A DNA stretch of 64,000 nt from Sequoia sempervirens. Its lineage: Eukaryota > Streptophyta > Pinopsida > Cupressales > Cupressaceae. Every line of letters begins with the position of its first letter. Within the stretch, counting starts at the first letter, position 1. The notes under the pieces were generated by a model, which was not told the origin of the DNA, did not search any database, and worked only from the letters and a program-made list of their open reading frames with translations. The stretch lies in the NCBI GenBank assembly GCA_007258455.2, contig VDFB02358134.1, forward strand, positions 214,443,565 through 214,507,564, in the 5' to 3' direction. The translations under genes were made by a program, and so were the position numbers. Shown piece after piece: positions 1-10,206 of this stretch.

Positions 1-323
1 TTACGACTGTGTGTTGTGATGTATTGTGCTTGAGTCTGATAGCGATTGTGTTGCCTCTAGATCTTTGAGTGGTGATACTCCTGTGAGAAGCTTGCTTTGC
101 AAGTATATTGTAATCTTTGTGACTTTTGAATAATATATTGAGTGGATTTTGGAGAGGGGTTTTTTTCTCCTAAAATGGTTTTCCCCACATAAATCATTGT
201 ATTGTGGTATGCATGATATTTGTGTTTAAGTTTTTGTAACTATTAAAGATCTATAATTTTTTTGTATTATTATCCTCTCAAGATTAGTGTAGGAAGTTGT
301 TCCGGTACCTTAGCTTCCTTACA
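1..323 (+). mobile_element. Partial LTR of a Ty1/copia element (right end)
   Basis: The stretch ends in CA, two bases before a tRNA-iMet-type primer-binding site, which is how a 5' LTR ends in plant copia elements. Its left end lies outside the window, so length and target duplication cannot be judged. Copia gag begins about 110 bases downstream. No second copy of this LTR is seen in the window. Confidence 0.75.
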
Positions 324-325
324 AG

Positions 326-338
326 TGGTATTAGAGCC
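326..338 (+). other. Primer-binding site (tRNA-iMet type)
   Basis: TGGTATTAGAGCC matches the plant initiator-methionine primer site TGGTATCAGAGCC with one C-to-T change. It sits two bases after the LTR end and upstream of gag, where minus-strand synthesis would be primed. Confidence 0.85.
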
Positions 339-436
339 TAATCACCTTTGGTTTCAGTTGTGGGTTGTTGGGATTTTTTGAACTAATCTAGTTTTGAGTG
401 GGAGCTTGTGTAGAAGACACTTTGTGATCTTGTTGC

Positions 437-1902
437 ATGAATTTTCAGATGGAAAGTTCATCAAGGAGAATAAATGTGGATAAATTTTCTAGAAATAATT
501 TTGAAATGTGTAAGTTGAAGATGGAGGATCTATTGATATATCAAGATCTGTGGGATGCTATTGATGAGAATGTTTCAAGGCCTATAGATCATACTCAGCT
601 TGCTCAATATGATGTTATGGACAGTAAAACCAACGGTGTAATCAAATTATGCTTGGAAGACTATGTTTTAATCAATTTCCATGAAGAGATCTCTACACAA
701 AAACTATGGAAGAAGCTTGGTGAGATGTATCAATCTAAATATTTAGTGAGCAAGATTTTCCTAAGGAAGAAATTGTATTGATTGATAATGGAAGATGGTG
801 GATGAATTACAAACCACCTAGAATCATTCAATATATTGGTGGCTCAATTGGCATCAGTTGGTTTCAAAATGGATGACGAAGAGAAATGTCAGATCCTGCT
901 TTGTTCTTTGCCTGATTCATGGGATCTCTTGTTATGGCTATTAGGAGTAATTATGTTATATTGAAGATTAAAGATGTGGTGGGTTCTTTTCTTTTTGAAG
1001 AGATGAGGAGGAAGGTATTCATTGATGCCAAGGAGGCCCTAAATGTTCGTGAAAGACCTAAGGAAAAAGGAAAGAAGAATGAGAAACATGACAAATCCAA
1101 GTCCAAGGGGAGACCTAAGTCTCTTGGAAATTCCAAAGTTATTTTTTGGAACTGAGGTAAGCCTTGGCATGTTGTTAAGGACTGCAAAGAAGAAAATAAG
1201 AAGAAAAAGAAGAAAATTAATTATGATTGTGAGTCTGAGAAGGAATATGGTGACACATCTATTGAAAGTTTGGAAACTCATGTAGGTAATGATGCACAGT
1301 TAATTGACTCGGGTGCATCTTTCCATATGAACTTTAATAGAGATTGGTCTTCAGAATATGAAGAATTTGATGGAGGTAAGGTGTACTTGGGTGATGATTT
1401 TCATTTAGACATTGTTGGTTGTGGTAAAGTTAAAATCAGGTTTCCTCATGGTAGAATAGAAAGGATTAATGGTGTGTTGCATATCCTTGGTTTAACACCA
1501 AATTTGTTATTGTCAAGCAAACTAATAGATGTAGGTGAGGAGGTAGAATTTTGTGATGTAGGATGCAAGATGGTCAGAGGTGCTATGGTGATTGCTAGAG
1601 GTGTCAAATATGGCACATTGTATAAACTTGATGCATGCACTGTTGAGTGCAATAGTACTTATGTGAAAAGAAAGTATGTGGAAGAAGTGAGGGTTTCACC
1701 TTCAACAGATGGTCATGGATTTTTGGTACCCAAGGGCGCTCTTTCTTATGAATCAAAGTTACCTATAGAAGAGACTATGTTATGGCACTAGAGACTTGGC
1801 CACATTAGAGAAAAGGTTCTAAGGATCTTGAAAAATAAAAACCTTGTTGAAGGTTTGTCTAATTGTAATCTTGAATTTGATTTCTGTGAGCATTGTATTT
1901 AT
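437..1902 (+). pseudogene. Ty1/copia gag-protease, decayed
   Basis: The first 115 codons read as a copia gag (UBN2-like) domain, with landmarks such as LWDAIDENVSRP and QKLWKKLGEMYQ. A stop near 779 and a frameshift near 920 break it; SLVMAIRSN then continues gag. The CCHC zinc knuckle near 1147-1190 is damaged: Cys codons read Trp-Asn-stop and a Gly reads Trp, although HVVKDC survives. An aspartic protease active-site motif, LIDSGASFHM, lies near 1303. The GAG-pre-integrase motif near 1785 reads LWH-stop-RLGH, with TAG at the usual Gln. The frame runs on to an IYG triplet, where a DNA transposon interrupts it. The product would be the capsid precursor and protease, but it cannot be made from this copy. 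Confidence 0.85.
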
Positions 1903-2896
1903 GGGTAAGTGCAAGAAGTTGGGTCCACATTAAGGGGAAGTGTCATTTTTTAGCTTTGAGACAAATACCCATACTTTTTTTAGAATAGGTACTCATTTTG
2001 AAGTGGGAACTTCTTCCAAAAGGTTTGAAACTAATAAGACAGGTTTTTCATTTGGATTTATGCTCAAAAAAGGCATGGTAACACAACACTTAGGCTTAGA
2101 CCTGCAGTACAAGGTCATGGAAATTTTAGGAGAAAAAAATAACTTTGGCAATATAGCTAATGAGGTTTTTTAAAAAAATATTTTATGAAATTAAAACCCA
2201 TTATATATGACAATGTTTAGTTTTCAAATATGTATTTTTTTTGAGTTGATTATTTTTTCTATTTTTTAATTAATTTATGAGGAAACATGTCCATAAACTC
2301 TAAATGTCTAGTTTTTTTATTTTTTTAATAACTTTTAATTTGTCAATTTTCTTGTTAAAAAAGTTATATGACATCAATTTGTAAACAATTCTTTACACAA
2401 TGAAAAAAAAGAAAATTCAAAAAGTGATAAGTTTAGGTCAAGTTATGGTGTCCGTACATAAGGGTTTTATAAACTAGAAATTAGGGCCAATAAAAAATTA
2501 ATAAATAAAAAATATAATGAAAAAAATTATAAAAAAATATCCTCATCAATCTTCATTATAATATCCAACTTCCCCCAAAAGGAATTAGAAAAATACTTTT
2601 ATTTATGTCAAATTATGGTGTCCATACACGTGCATGGTATGGTCCTAAGAAAGTGAGTTTTAAAAAGTGGTTTTTATACACGCATATTAAAAATTATTTT
2701 GTATCATCTGGGTATTAGAATAAATTACATATTTGAAAACTAGACTCAAAATAATAAAATTTCATATTAGAATTTTTTTTTAAAGATTTAATGTGTAAGT
2801 GCTTCAAATTTTAAGTCCAACCGTGACAAATTCTAAAAATTAGGAAAAACACCCACTTTAAAAACATTTTGTGGACCCAACTTCTTGCACCTACCC
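1903..2896. mobile_element. Non-autonomous DNA transposon (994 bp) with 27-bp TIRs
   Basis: The left end GGGTAAGTGCAAGAAGTTGG and the inverted right end agree at 26 of 27 positions. TTAT at 1899-1902 is repeated at 2897-2900 as a target duplication. Removing the element plus one TTAT returns the copia integrase to one reading frame, which confirms the boundaries. A second inverted pair of 17 nt (2218-2234 and 2726-2742) lies inside. There is no transposase and the interior is AT-rich. A TTA/TTAT target fits a PIF/Harbinger-like or related family, but the superfamily cannot be settled by eye. Confidence 0.85.
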
Positions 2897-3455
2897 TTAT
2901 GGAAAACAAAACCAGGTGTTCAATTTTACTCAAGTTCTCATAAATCTTGTGGTGTATTGGATCTTATTCATTTTGATGTGTTTGGTCATATAGATGCTCC
3001 TTCAATTGGTCAATCCACATATTATGTTTCATTTATTGATGATTATAGTAGGACATGGGTATATTTTATAAAGAGTAAATATAAAAATTTTAGTCGATTT
3101 AAAGAATTTAAAGCAATGGTTGAGTTGCAAACTGGAAAAAATATAAAATGTCTAAGGATTGATAATGATGGTGAATTTTTCTCTAATGATTTTGATAGAT
3201 TATGAAAAGATTGTGGTATTCATAGACAAAAGACAACTCCATATTCTCCATAATAGAATGGAGTTGCAGAAAGAATATATAGGACACTGATGGAGAAGGC
3301 TAGGAGTATGTTGAGTGGTGCTAGTCTAGAACAAAGGTTTTGGGTTGAAGTTGTTGCCACTACTTGTTACTTGATTAACATGTCTCCTACATCAGCTCTT
3401 GCTGATAAGTCTCCTATAGAGGCATGGTCAAGTCACAAGCCTTCATTAAGATGCA
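2897..3455 (+). pseudogene. Ty1/copia integrase core, truncated
   Basis: This is the continuation of the copia polyprotein after the DNA transposon. Landmarks follow copia integrase order: HFDVFGH (first Asp), FIDDYSRTWVYF, CLRIDNDGEF (second Asp), then SPQ-type NGVAER with the Glu, and an INMSPTSAL-like tail ending near IEAWSSHKPS. Stops occur at 3203 (TGA) and at the paired Gln codons of SPQQNGV (TAA and TAG). Homology stops abruptly near 3455, before reverse transcriptase, so the rest of pol was lost or displaced by the next repeat. Confidence 0.85.
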
Positions 3456-3710
3456 AAGAAGATTGAAATCTAGCAAAGGTACAATTCTAAGGATTGAATG
3501 ATGTCTAATGAGGGGTTCACCACCAAGTGTAAATTGGAAAAGATAATGAATTGAAAAACACAGTGTGATATGCAAAAAGACTTAGAAAATACCCTAGAAA
3601 TTTAAATAAACAAAATAGGAAAGCAAAAATGTAAATAGTGTGCACCTGCAAACCTTGAAGAGACTGGAAATAGCTCTGAAATTTTGGAAATGTTGAATTT
3701 TTGACCAACT

Positions 3711-3859
3711 AGGACTCATTTTCCAACCTGAGTGAATCAGTCCTATATTAGGGTTTCTACATGGGAGTCTTTTTCTAGAAAAAGTGTATCAGAATCTACA
3801 AACAGATCTAAAAAATAGCTATAGTGGGACTCATTCGCCACTCTTGGTGAATTAGTCCC
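3711..3859. repeat. Two 34-nt near-palindromes (first and second of three)
   Basis: Positions 3711-3744 and 3826-3859 are each 34 nt. The first runs from AGGACTCATT to AATCAGTCCT and the second from GGGACTCATT to AATTAGTCCC. The two arms of each are largely complementary around a short centre, and they lie 115 bases apart. Confidence 0.7.
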
Positions 3860-4664
3860 ATTCTACTTTTTCAGAAATTGAAAGCTCTGATCTGCACTCC
3901 AACACCTTCCCTTTCCTTCTATCTTGAGTTTTGGATCCGAATATGAGAAAAACACCTGCAAAACAGAATTCAACTTTATTTACTAAAGGGGGGTTTGCCT
4001 TAGTCAAACCCCTAGTTTGGTAATTAAACCTTGGTGAAAAAATAATGAAATTTGCATAGAAACCCTAGCCTTAAGTGTATCTAAGACTAAGAAAGATGAT
4101 GCAATACTATTCTAATGTGCAAGAATATGATGTAATAATGGAAATTCAAAGATGAATGACTCACTTGTGATGATCTCTAATCACCCCAAGTGAACTATAA
4201 ATGATGCTTGTACCTTCCTTAGGTTGAATCTAAAGTGACAATGGAAGATGGAATCACTTAGGAAACAAGTCTTTAAGATTGGCTTGATGGCTAGTTGCAC
4301 CTCCCCAACCTAGAATCCATCATAATTCACCATAGACATCCATAGTCAACCCTTGAAAATGCTAGATCTTGATTGAAAGTGATCTTGAAGACCTACAAAA
4401 AAGCTTTAATGTTGCTCCAATGCTTCAAATTTGCTTGCTTTTGGAATTGGAATGCTTTTGTGAAAGCTTGCTTAAAGATTCTTGATGCTTGATACTTGAA
4501 AATACTTACTCAAAGTGCTTAGAGATGATGAAAATGACTTAGAAACTTGATTTTATATGCATCAACACCTAATTGACCATTACTTAGATCTCAAAGGTTG
4601 ACATTCACCAAAAAATTGAATTAAATTGATGAATTCCTGCTCAAATTTGAAAAAGATCCCAAAT

Positions 4665-4698
4665 GGGACTCATTCACCCAAGTTGGAAAATGAGTCCT
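4665..4698. repeat. Third 34-nt near-palindrome
   Basis: GGACTCATT at one end and AATGAGTCC at the other form a perfect 9-bp pair. The whole unit matches the reverse complement of the 3711-3744 unit at nearly all positions, so the third copy is inverted relative to the first. Confidence 0.7.
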
Positions 4699-4905
4699 AC
4701 CTTAGCTTTTTGAGGTGGGTTTTCAGGATATTCAAGGATTTAAGTGATTTTATATGATTTTTGAGTGAAATGAGCCTTGAGATCCGAAATAATGGGTCTT
4801 AGGGAGTTATAAATGGTGATTTTAAGGGTAATTAATGCAAATATTCCAAAAAAGGTCCAAATTAAGTGTGAAATTGCCTCTCTTTTCAAGAGTGCACAAT
4901 TTTTT

Positions 4906-5440
4906 ACACTACAAGAGGAGAGGGCTTATTATTCAAGGGCAGGTCCTATGAGGTGAATGTCACATCTAGCAAACCAGTCATAGGCTATGGGGGAGGAGTA
5001 ACTAAGACCATGTTAACATACATTGAGGGTTGAGGAGAAGCATCAGAGGGATCTATAATCAAGTTCATAGAATGAGATGAAATTGGGTTCGTGTAAATCT
5101 ACAACTCACTATTGGCCTTCACTACCAATTTATTTGCATTTTGTCTCTTCCCATTGAGATGGATGGTACTATCATCGATGTGATCTTGTATTTGATGACG
5201 TAGGTGCATACAATGCTTGGTACCATTCCCGTTAACATGATGGTACTAACAAAAAGAATTCACATCATACCAATCAGGATAAGGTTCCTTCAGAGGTTGA
5301 GGTTTTTATGAAGTTATGATCTTATCCTTTAACAACTCTTGTAAGATGGAAGAATAAGATTATACTAACTTCAAAAAATTCCTGTTGCATTTGAGGCCAT
5401 GATCATTAGTTGCGGTGACTACATTCTCAACAACCTTATC
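4906..5440 (-). pseudogene. Ty3/gypsy gag C-terminal fragment with nucleocapsid-like motif
   Basis: On the minus strand, 5300-5160 reads PYPDWYDVNSFC, a TAG, then YHHVNGNGTKHC and LRHQIQDHID. This is the Cys/His motif followed by the helical LRHxIQDLID tail typical of plant gypsy gag. The same layout is seen in element C near 63825-63920 (WNDAYYCEYH, then KNAIQDLIDK). Downstream codons give a low-complexity Pro-rich tail with several stops. No protease or reverse transcriptase follows, so this is an isolated fragment of an old element. Confidence 0.65.
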
Positions 5441-5462
5441 TTTTCTCGAGATGGACACAATA

Positions 5463-6683
5463 TGTTGTCAACTCAAGGGAAGACAACTGAGAGGGGGGGT
5501 TGAATTATTTGTCACAAAATTTCAAACTTATTCAACTTGTTAACCTTATTTTGAGATCTAATCAATAACTATGAAAGAATAAATGAACACATCATAAACA
5601 CACATAATACCAAGATTTTTATGTGGAAACCCTATTAGGGGAAAAACCACAGTGGAGGTCAGTCCACAAGATTATACCCTATTAAAAGTATAAAGAAATA
5701 TGAATGGGGAATGCACATACATTCAAGTGCACTACCTAGAGCCCACTGCTCAAATACAAAAGGAAGACATACTGTCTTATAGAAAGATTCTGATTACATC
5801 CAGCATATTTGAACTGAGAAAAATAACATCTGTTAATGCCTGATTATAGTTCCGATTAAGCTCATGAAAACTTCTTCATTCTTCTTCACTCTTCTTCACT
5901 ATCTACTCTTCCTTTGAATGATTTAGAAAATTATTCGCGCACACCATGCCATCAAATGGTAAAACAATTGCTTATATATATCTGTAACAAGAAATTACAT
6001 TGCTACTTAGTTAGCTTCCACAAAATATAAAAAAATAATATAAATAGTTGGCTCAAAACAATAAAGGTTATTCATGTGAATCCACCAAGATTCACTATAA
6101 CATAGTGAAGACCAAAAATAACATCCTCAAACATGATCCACTTCAATTAATTACTCCTTGAACATCCACAATGCACTACAAACACCTTGTCAGCCAAGAA
6201 CAAGAAAAACATGAACACACAAGAGAAAATATCGGATCCCGAGCACAAAGATCAATGGAAATGTGCAAAATAGATAGAGAATGATCTAGAAACATCCACA
6301 AACATCATGAATCACCAGAGAAGCACCCGCAACAACTGAACTTACTGAAATCACATAATCTTCATTTAGGAACACAAACTGAAGTAACAAAAAAAAATGT
6401 CTGAATACAAATCTTCATAACTTGAATCTTCACACGGATCTTTGAAACTCAACATGGTTAAACTATATATACTCAAAAAGAAACCCTTTAGTCCACAACC
6501 TATAAAAATAAACATACCGAATTCACTGACAGACTGAACTTCACTTCACCATTGGCAACTTGTAACTCTTTTTATTATAATTTTCTCAATATCCTCGACA
6601 TATACAACTTATAATGCATTAATGCTAATAGTGTTGACATCAATGAAGACCACATATCAGCAACACAACCACAACATCCAACA
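5463..6683 (-). mobile_element. 3' LTR of a minus-strand Ty1/copia element
   Basis: The segment begins TGTTG and ends CAACA, a perfect 5-bp terminal inverted repeat. On the minus strand it is preceded by a polypurine tract, ATGCCAAAGGGAAAGAT, directly next to the LTR start. A run of seven G after GACAACTGAGA near its low-coordinate end is a pattern familiar from large plant copia LTRs. A TATA-like motif lies on the minus strand near 5971-5984. Copia RNase H on the same strand sits on the polypurine side, as expected. The 5' LTR is not in the window. Confidence 0.8.
5971..5984 (-). promoter_or_regulatory. TATA-like box of the copia LTR
   Basis: The minus strand reads CAGATATATATAAG, about 700 bases from the U3 end of the LTR. 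This is a plausible position for the U3/R promoter of the element. Confidence 0.45.
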
Positions 6684-7403
6684 ATCTTTCCCTTTGGCAT
6701 TAATGGCAACACATGATGTGAAAAACACTATAAACACAACTGTACTTACTCCTCCTTAGGTTTTGACTCTTCTCTCCAACTCATCCACATAACTCTTCTC
6801 CTCACAAGGTTCTTCTATCGTATAAAGTTTTTCACATTAATCTTCTCCCCCTTTGACATCAATGGAAAATATCTCTTCTATACAAGCTTTGAACCACATA
6901 TTTGAACATCTGAATATATGACTGCTCCCCTTGAGTAGCAGCCACCACAACATCAATCTGGATCAAAATATGATCATGAAATGCATGGATTGATGCAAGT
7001 CAATGCATCTTAGTTCTGATTAGGAAGGGTAATCACCCCTAACTTCCCTCTGAGATACTCATAAGTATCCTTAGGCAACAACTTGGTAAAGATGTCTACA
7101 ATCTACTCCTTACTAGGCACACTCCAATCTGACTTCCGTTTCTCTCACTTTCTCTCTCAAGAAGTGAAACTTGATAGATATATGCTTGGTCTTTGAATAG
7201 AACACCATATTTTTGGAAATGTTCATAGCACTTGAGTTATCATAGAATATAACAATAGGCTCATCATAAACAACTCTTATATCCTTCAACATCTACTTCA
7301 TCGACAATACTTGAGTACAATTATTAGTAGTAACAATCTATTCTTCCTCTGTAGTAGATAAAGAAATAGCACTCTGCTTCTTACTGAACCATGAAATCAA
7401 CTT
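6684..7403 (-). pseudogene. Ty1/copia RNase H end and 3' untranslated region
   Basis: Reading the minus strand from the assembly gap, the copia RNase H signature appears: ISWFSKKQSAISLSTTEEE, then VLSMK-stop-MLKD, YDEPIVIFYDN, SAMNISKN, FYSKTKHISIKFHFLREKV and DCRHLYQ. The spacing fits the last 130 residues of copia pol. Stops interrupt it. From about 7020 to 6684 there is no coding signal; this holds the 3' untranslated region, with a second purine-rich stretch (CAAAGGGGGAGAAG on the minus strand) near 6840. The upstream part of pol is lost in the gap. Confidence 0.8.
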
Positions 7404-7503
7404 NNNNNNNNNNNNNNNNNNNNNNNNNNNNNNNNNNNNNNNNNNNNNNNNNNNNNNNNNNNNNNNNNNNNNNNNNNNNNNNNNNNNNNNNNNNNNNNNN
7501 NNN
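7404..7503. other. Assembly gap (100 N)
   Basis: Exactly 100 unknown bases, a conventional gap of unknown size. The flanks are unrelated: copia RNase H to the left, the gene-proximal region to the right. An unknown amount of sequence may be missing. Confidence 1.
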
Positions 7504-8359
7504 GATACATTGTAGTTTATAAAAAGAGCTACCCAAAAAAAAAATAGAAGCGTATAAATAAAATAAAATAAAAAATCTACCTTTACACTTATCAATATAT
7601 CTACAAAATTTCATCATTACATTTTGAGAACATTCCCAAAAAGGCCGTCAATTCTAAACCTTTAATGTGACTAAATCAGCTACTCGGTTTACCGAATTCG
7701 GAACATGGTGCTTCAATTCCAATATCCCCCTTGATTGGTAAAGATGAACCTCATTCGAGGCACTAGACTGACAGCCAATGCCCATCCCCAAACATGAATC
7801 TTTTGGGCTAGCCGAAAAAAGTGGTTTTCACAAGTCCACAAACGACGGAGCGTCAGTGGTGCGTTAATGTCCTCCGTCACAAACAGTGAAAGAACTGAAA
7901 AAGAAAAGACATGTGGCTACCGGTGACTTGAAGGCATATGCAAAAAGAGTCTGCATGTGGCAATTGCTAATTTGAAGAGCCAGACAACCCATCAGACCGG
8001 ACCTCAACCTTGATTCTCGACTCTCCACCAATAGTAGTCCGTCCATTCCCCAGAACCCCAACCACTCGCACACAGATCTATCAATCTATCATGGTCATTG
8101 CTGTACTCTCTTCTATTTCATTCGGGCTTTTTCTTTCTCTACTGTACTGTTAGAACGTCGTCAATTTAGAGCAACCAACGGTGTTCTCTCTCATAATAAC
8201 GTGGCCCTTTCTTCACTGTACGCCCACATTTCCACCGTTCATCATCCATGACCTCGTGATCAGCTCATCATCGTATTCTAGGTTGCTTCTTCCCCACTTT
8301 CTTTTTCATGTTTGCACAACTGCAACTGCCGGCGAAGAGAAAACTGGTCGGTAGCCTTT
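7504..8359 (+). other. Upstream region of the host-gene candidate
   Basis: Base composition changes here: after an A-rich start near 7535-7580 the sequence becomes GC-balanced, with pyrimidine-rich patches near 8110-8150 and 8190-8310 of the kind common in plant 5' untranslated regions. No retroelement motif is visible. The frame of the downstream gene stays open back to about 8312 but has no ATG before 8360. No TATA box stands out. Confidence 0.4.
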
Positions 8360-9250
8360 ATGGGTCGGTTGGATTGGGCGAGAACCTGCTTTGCAATGCA
8401 AGGAAATCAACAGTCTGCCTCAAGGGCTGATGAGATAATGGCCAAGTACAGGCCAATTGCTCCCAAACCCCCTCTTCATACGACTTCAAAATTAGGTAAG
8501 CCGGCTTCTGACTCTATATCTGCCTTGGGTTTTCTTTCAACTTTCAATACTACCCACAAGAGAAACAATACTGTGGAAAACTGTAATGGCGGCCGCAATA
8601 GAAGTGGACAGAGGAGGAGGGCCTCTGATTTTCGAGGCCATTCACCCAGAGCCCTAAAGAAATCAAGAGGCCCCAACATCCCCACTGAGGGCAAAAACAC
8701 CCGTGAGATTGTATTTCCCAGTGTAAAAGTTGATGGGCCTGAAATTATCCTTCCTTCAGCTCTTGATAAAGAATTGGAAGCTGTGGAGAGAACAGCGGCC
8801 AATGCTTTTAATGGAAGCAGTGTGTTGGATGAAAAATATGCTGGATCTGAACAATGGGTCGATATAAAAGTGGTAATGAAGTCAATTGGGGAGGTGGGTT
8901 TGGAGAATCCTGTATCAAACGTAGAACCTGAGCCTGTGCCTACAGTGGCTGAGAGTCAATGTGGTTGTGGGTCTGCTAGATTTTTTGTTTTCCCTATTGT
9001 TAGTGATATTCTGCAGGAAGAGGAGAAAAATCTGGTTACTCTTCCACTCCTTCCACCCACACCACTCTTGCAGAAAGGTTCAGTCTTGAGTTCTAATGCT
9101 TCTAATCCATCATGCGATAAAGAGGATATTCCATTGAGACTTTTTGGTAGAGATTTCAGCCATAAAGAAGTCGGATCCTGCCAAATTAGTAATAATGAAA
9201 GCCCAAAGCCTAAAAAGAATGTACCCATTGTTGGCCTTTCATTCATCTGA
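8360..9250 (+). CDS. Plant protein of unknown function with RADEIMAKYRPIAPKP motif
   Basis: This is a single uninterrupted frame of 296 codons, the only long intact ORF in the window not attached to a retroelement. The first ATG is at 8360; another at 8396 (MQGNQQSAS) is also plausible. Residues 22-37 read RADEIMAKYRPIAPKP, which looks like a short conserved plant motif, but I cannot name the family. A basic stretch near residues 75-100 (RSGQRRRASDFRGHSPRALK, then KSRG) could be a nuclear localisation signal. The rest is Ser/Pro/Glu-rich and probably disordered, with a patch PIVSDILQEEEKNLVTLPLL and a C-terminal LRLFGRDFSH. No catalytic motif, signal peptide or membrane segment is seen. Splicing cannot be excluded. 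Confidence 0.6.
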   Translation: MGRLDWARTCFAMQGNQQSASRADEIMAKYRPIAPKPPLHTTSKLGKPASDSISALGFLSTFNTTHKRNNTVENCNGGRNRSGQRRRASDFRGHSPRALKKSRGPNIPTEGKNTREIVFPSVKVDGPEIILPSALDKELEAVERTAANAFNGSSVLDEKYAGSEQWVDIKVVMKSIGEVGLENPVSNVEPEPVPTVAESQCGCGSARFFVFPIVSDILQEEEKNLVTLPLLPPTPLLQKGSVLSSNASNPSCDKEDIPLRLFGRDFSHKEVGSCQISNNESPKPKKNVPIVGLSFI

Positions 9251-9734
9251 GTGATGTATTATAAGTCCTTTGTTAGTCATTTTGTTGTTGAACAGTTACT
9301 GTGCGGAAGTTCTATGGTTCAGTTTTGTATATATTTGAGAGGATTTCAGAAAATGCCGAGGCCAAGAGTTGTATCAGATACACTGGCTACCTACCGTAAT
9401 TTCTTGGTCCTTTCCCTCTGCAAGTCTGTCTTGTATAAACCACACTGGATTTGAAGCTGTCTTCCAGAGTAAATATGTAGCAACTCCAAGGAATGACCGC
9501 AGAAAACAGGAAATTTGTAGATACATAGATCAGGTCTTGCGGTCCATTAGAATGTACATATATTATGTAAATATATGGATCATATTTTACTAGCGTCCAT
9601 AAGCCTATACAGTTATTGTTAAATACAATGTTGAGAGGAGAATAGAGCATACTTTGCACTTGCATTCTACGACCATGTATTTGATGATAAGTCACAGTTT
9701 GCTTGCATCTTCATAAATAGATATTACAACTATG
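9251..9734 (+). other. 3' flank of the host-gene candidate
   Basis: No reading frame continues past the stop at 9250. The first few hundred bases keep the balanced composition of the gene and then become AT-rich. This is probably 3' untranslated sequence, but no clear poly(A) signal could be assigned. Confidence 0.35.
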
Positions 9735-9914
9735 CAGTCTGATGGCTGCATAGACAATATGATCGTGGCAACATTTATCTACCCATCAGAATGTACATTT
9801 GACTGTATTTACTAATTAATTGAAAATAAAAAATGCATTGTATTCTGATTTTCAATAAATTAATAAATACGATCAAATGTGCAGTCGGATGGCTGCATAG
9901 ACAATATGATTGTC
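9735..9914. repeat. Hairpin-forming inverted repeat flanked by direct repeats
   Basis: Arms at 9796-9827 and 9848-9879 are complementary over 32 nt with a few mismatches and a 20-nt loop. On either side lies a copy of GCAGTC(T/G)GATGGCTGCAT continuing into AGACAATATGAT, starting near 9734 and 9881. This could be a small foldback insertion or a local duplication. Confidence 0.65.
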
Positions 9915-10013
9915 AAAAGTATTTTGCATGCTAATCTTGTGTGCCTTTAATATATTACACATCAACAAAAGGGTTTAACTCATAACCAAACAAGTTTTAG
10001 ACTTATATTGTTA
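9911..10013. repeat. Diverged direct repeat, copy 1
   Basis: The sequence from TTTTGCATGCTAATCTTGTG through AATATATTACACATCAA and AGGGTTTAAC matches 12221-12315 closely. A shorter upstream match (CTTGCATCTTCATAAATAGA) also occurs beside both copies. The intervening 2.2 kb is therefore bracketed by an old duplication. Confidence 0.55.
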
Positions 10014-10033
10014 AGTACATGGGGATATGATAT

Positions 10034-10206
10034 TTACAATGATAATCACCTCCAATATGTGGTGGATATCTCTTAAATTAGTTGTATTAGATTATGTGGA
10101 CAAATTGTGTAATTAATTATATCAAGCAATGAGTGAGCCTTCATTAGGATTACCCCTCCATTATATTATTAGTAGGCCTATATAAAGGAGGTGATTATCA
10201 TTGTAA
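10034..10206. repeat. 20-bp perfect inverted repeat with TATA-like box
   Basis: TTACAATGATAATCACCTCC (10034-10053) and its exact reverse complement (10187-10206) enclose 133 bases. CTATATAAAGGAGG overlaps the second arm. The arrangement resembles a small LTR with a TATA box or a foldback element; no primer site was found. Confidence 0.5.

Larger units (their letters stand above)
3456..4905. other. Unassigned repeat-like sequence between two retroelement fragments
   Basis: No coherent reading frame is present on either strand. The right side abuts minus-strand gypsy gag debris, so this may be LTR or untranslated sequence of that element, but no repeat partner or TG..CA boundaries could be confirmed. 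It contains three near-palindromes of equal length, listed separately. Confidence 0.4.
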
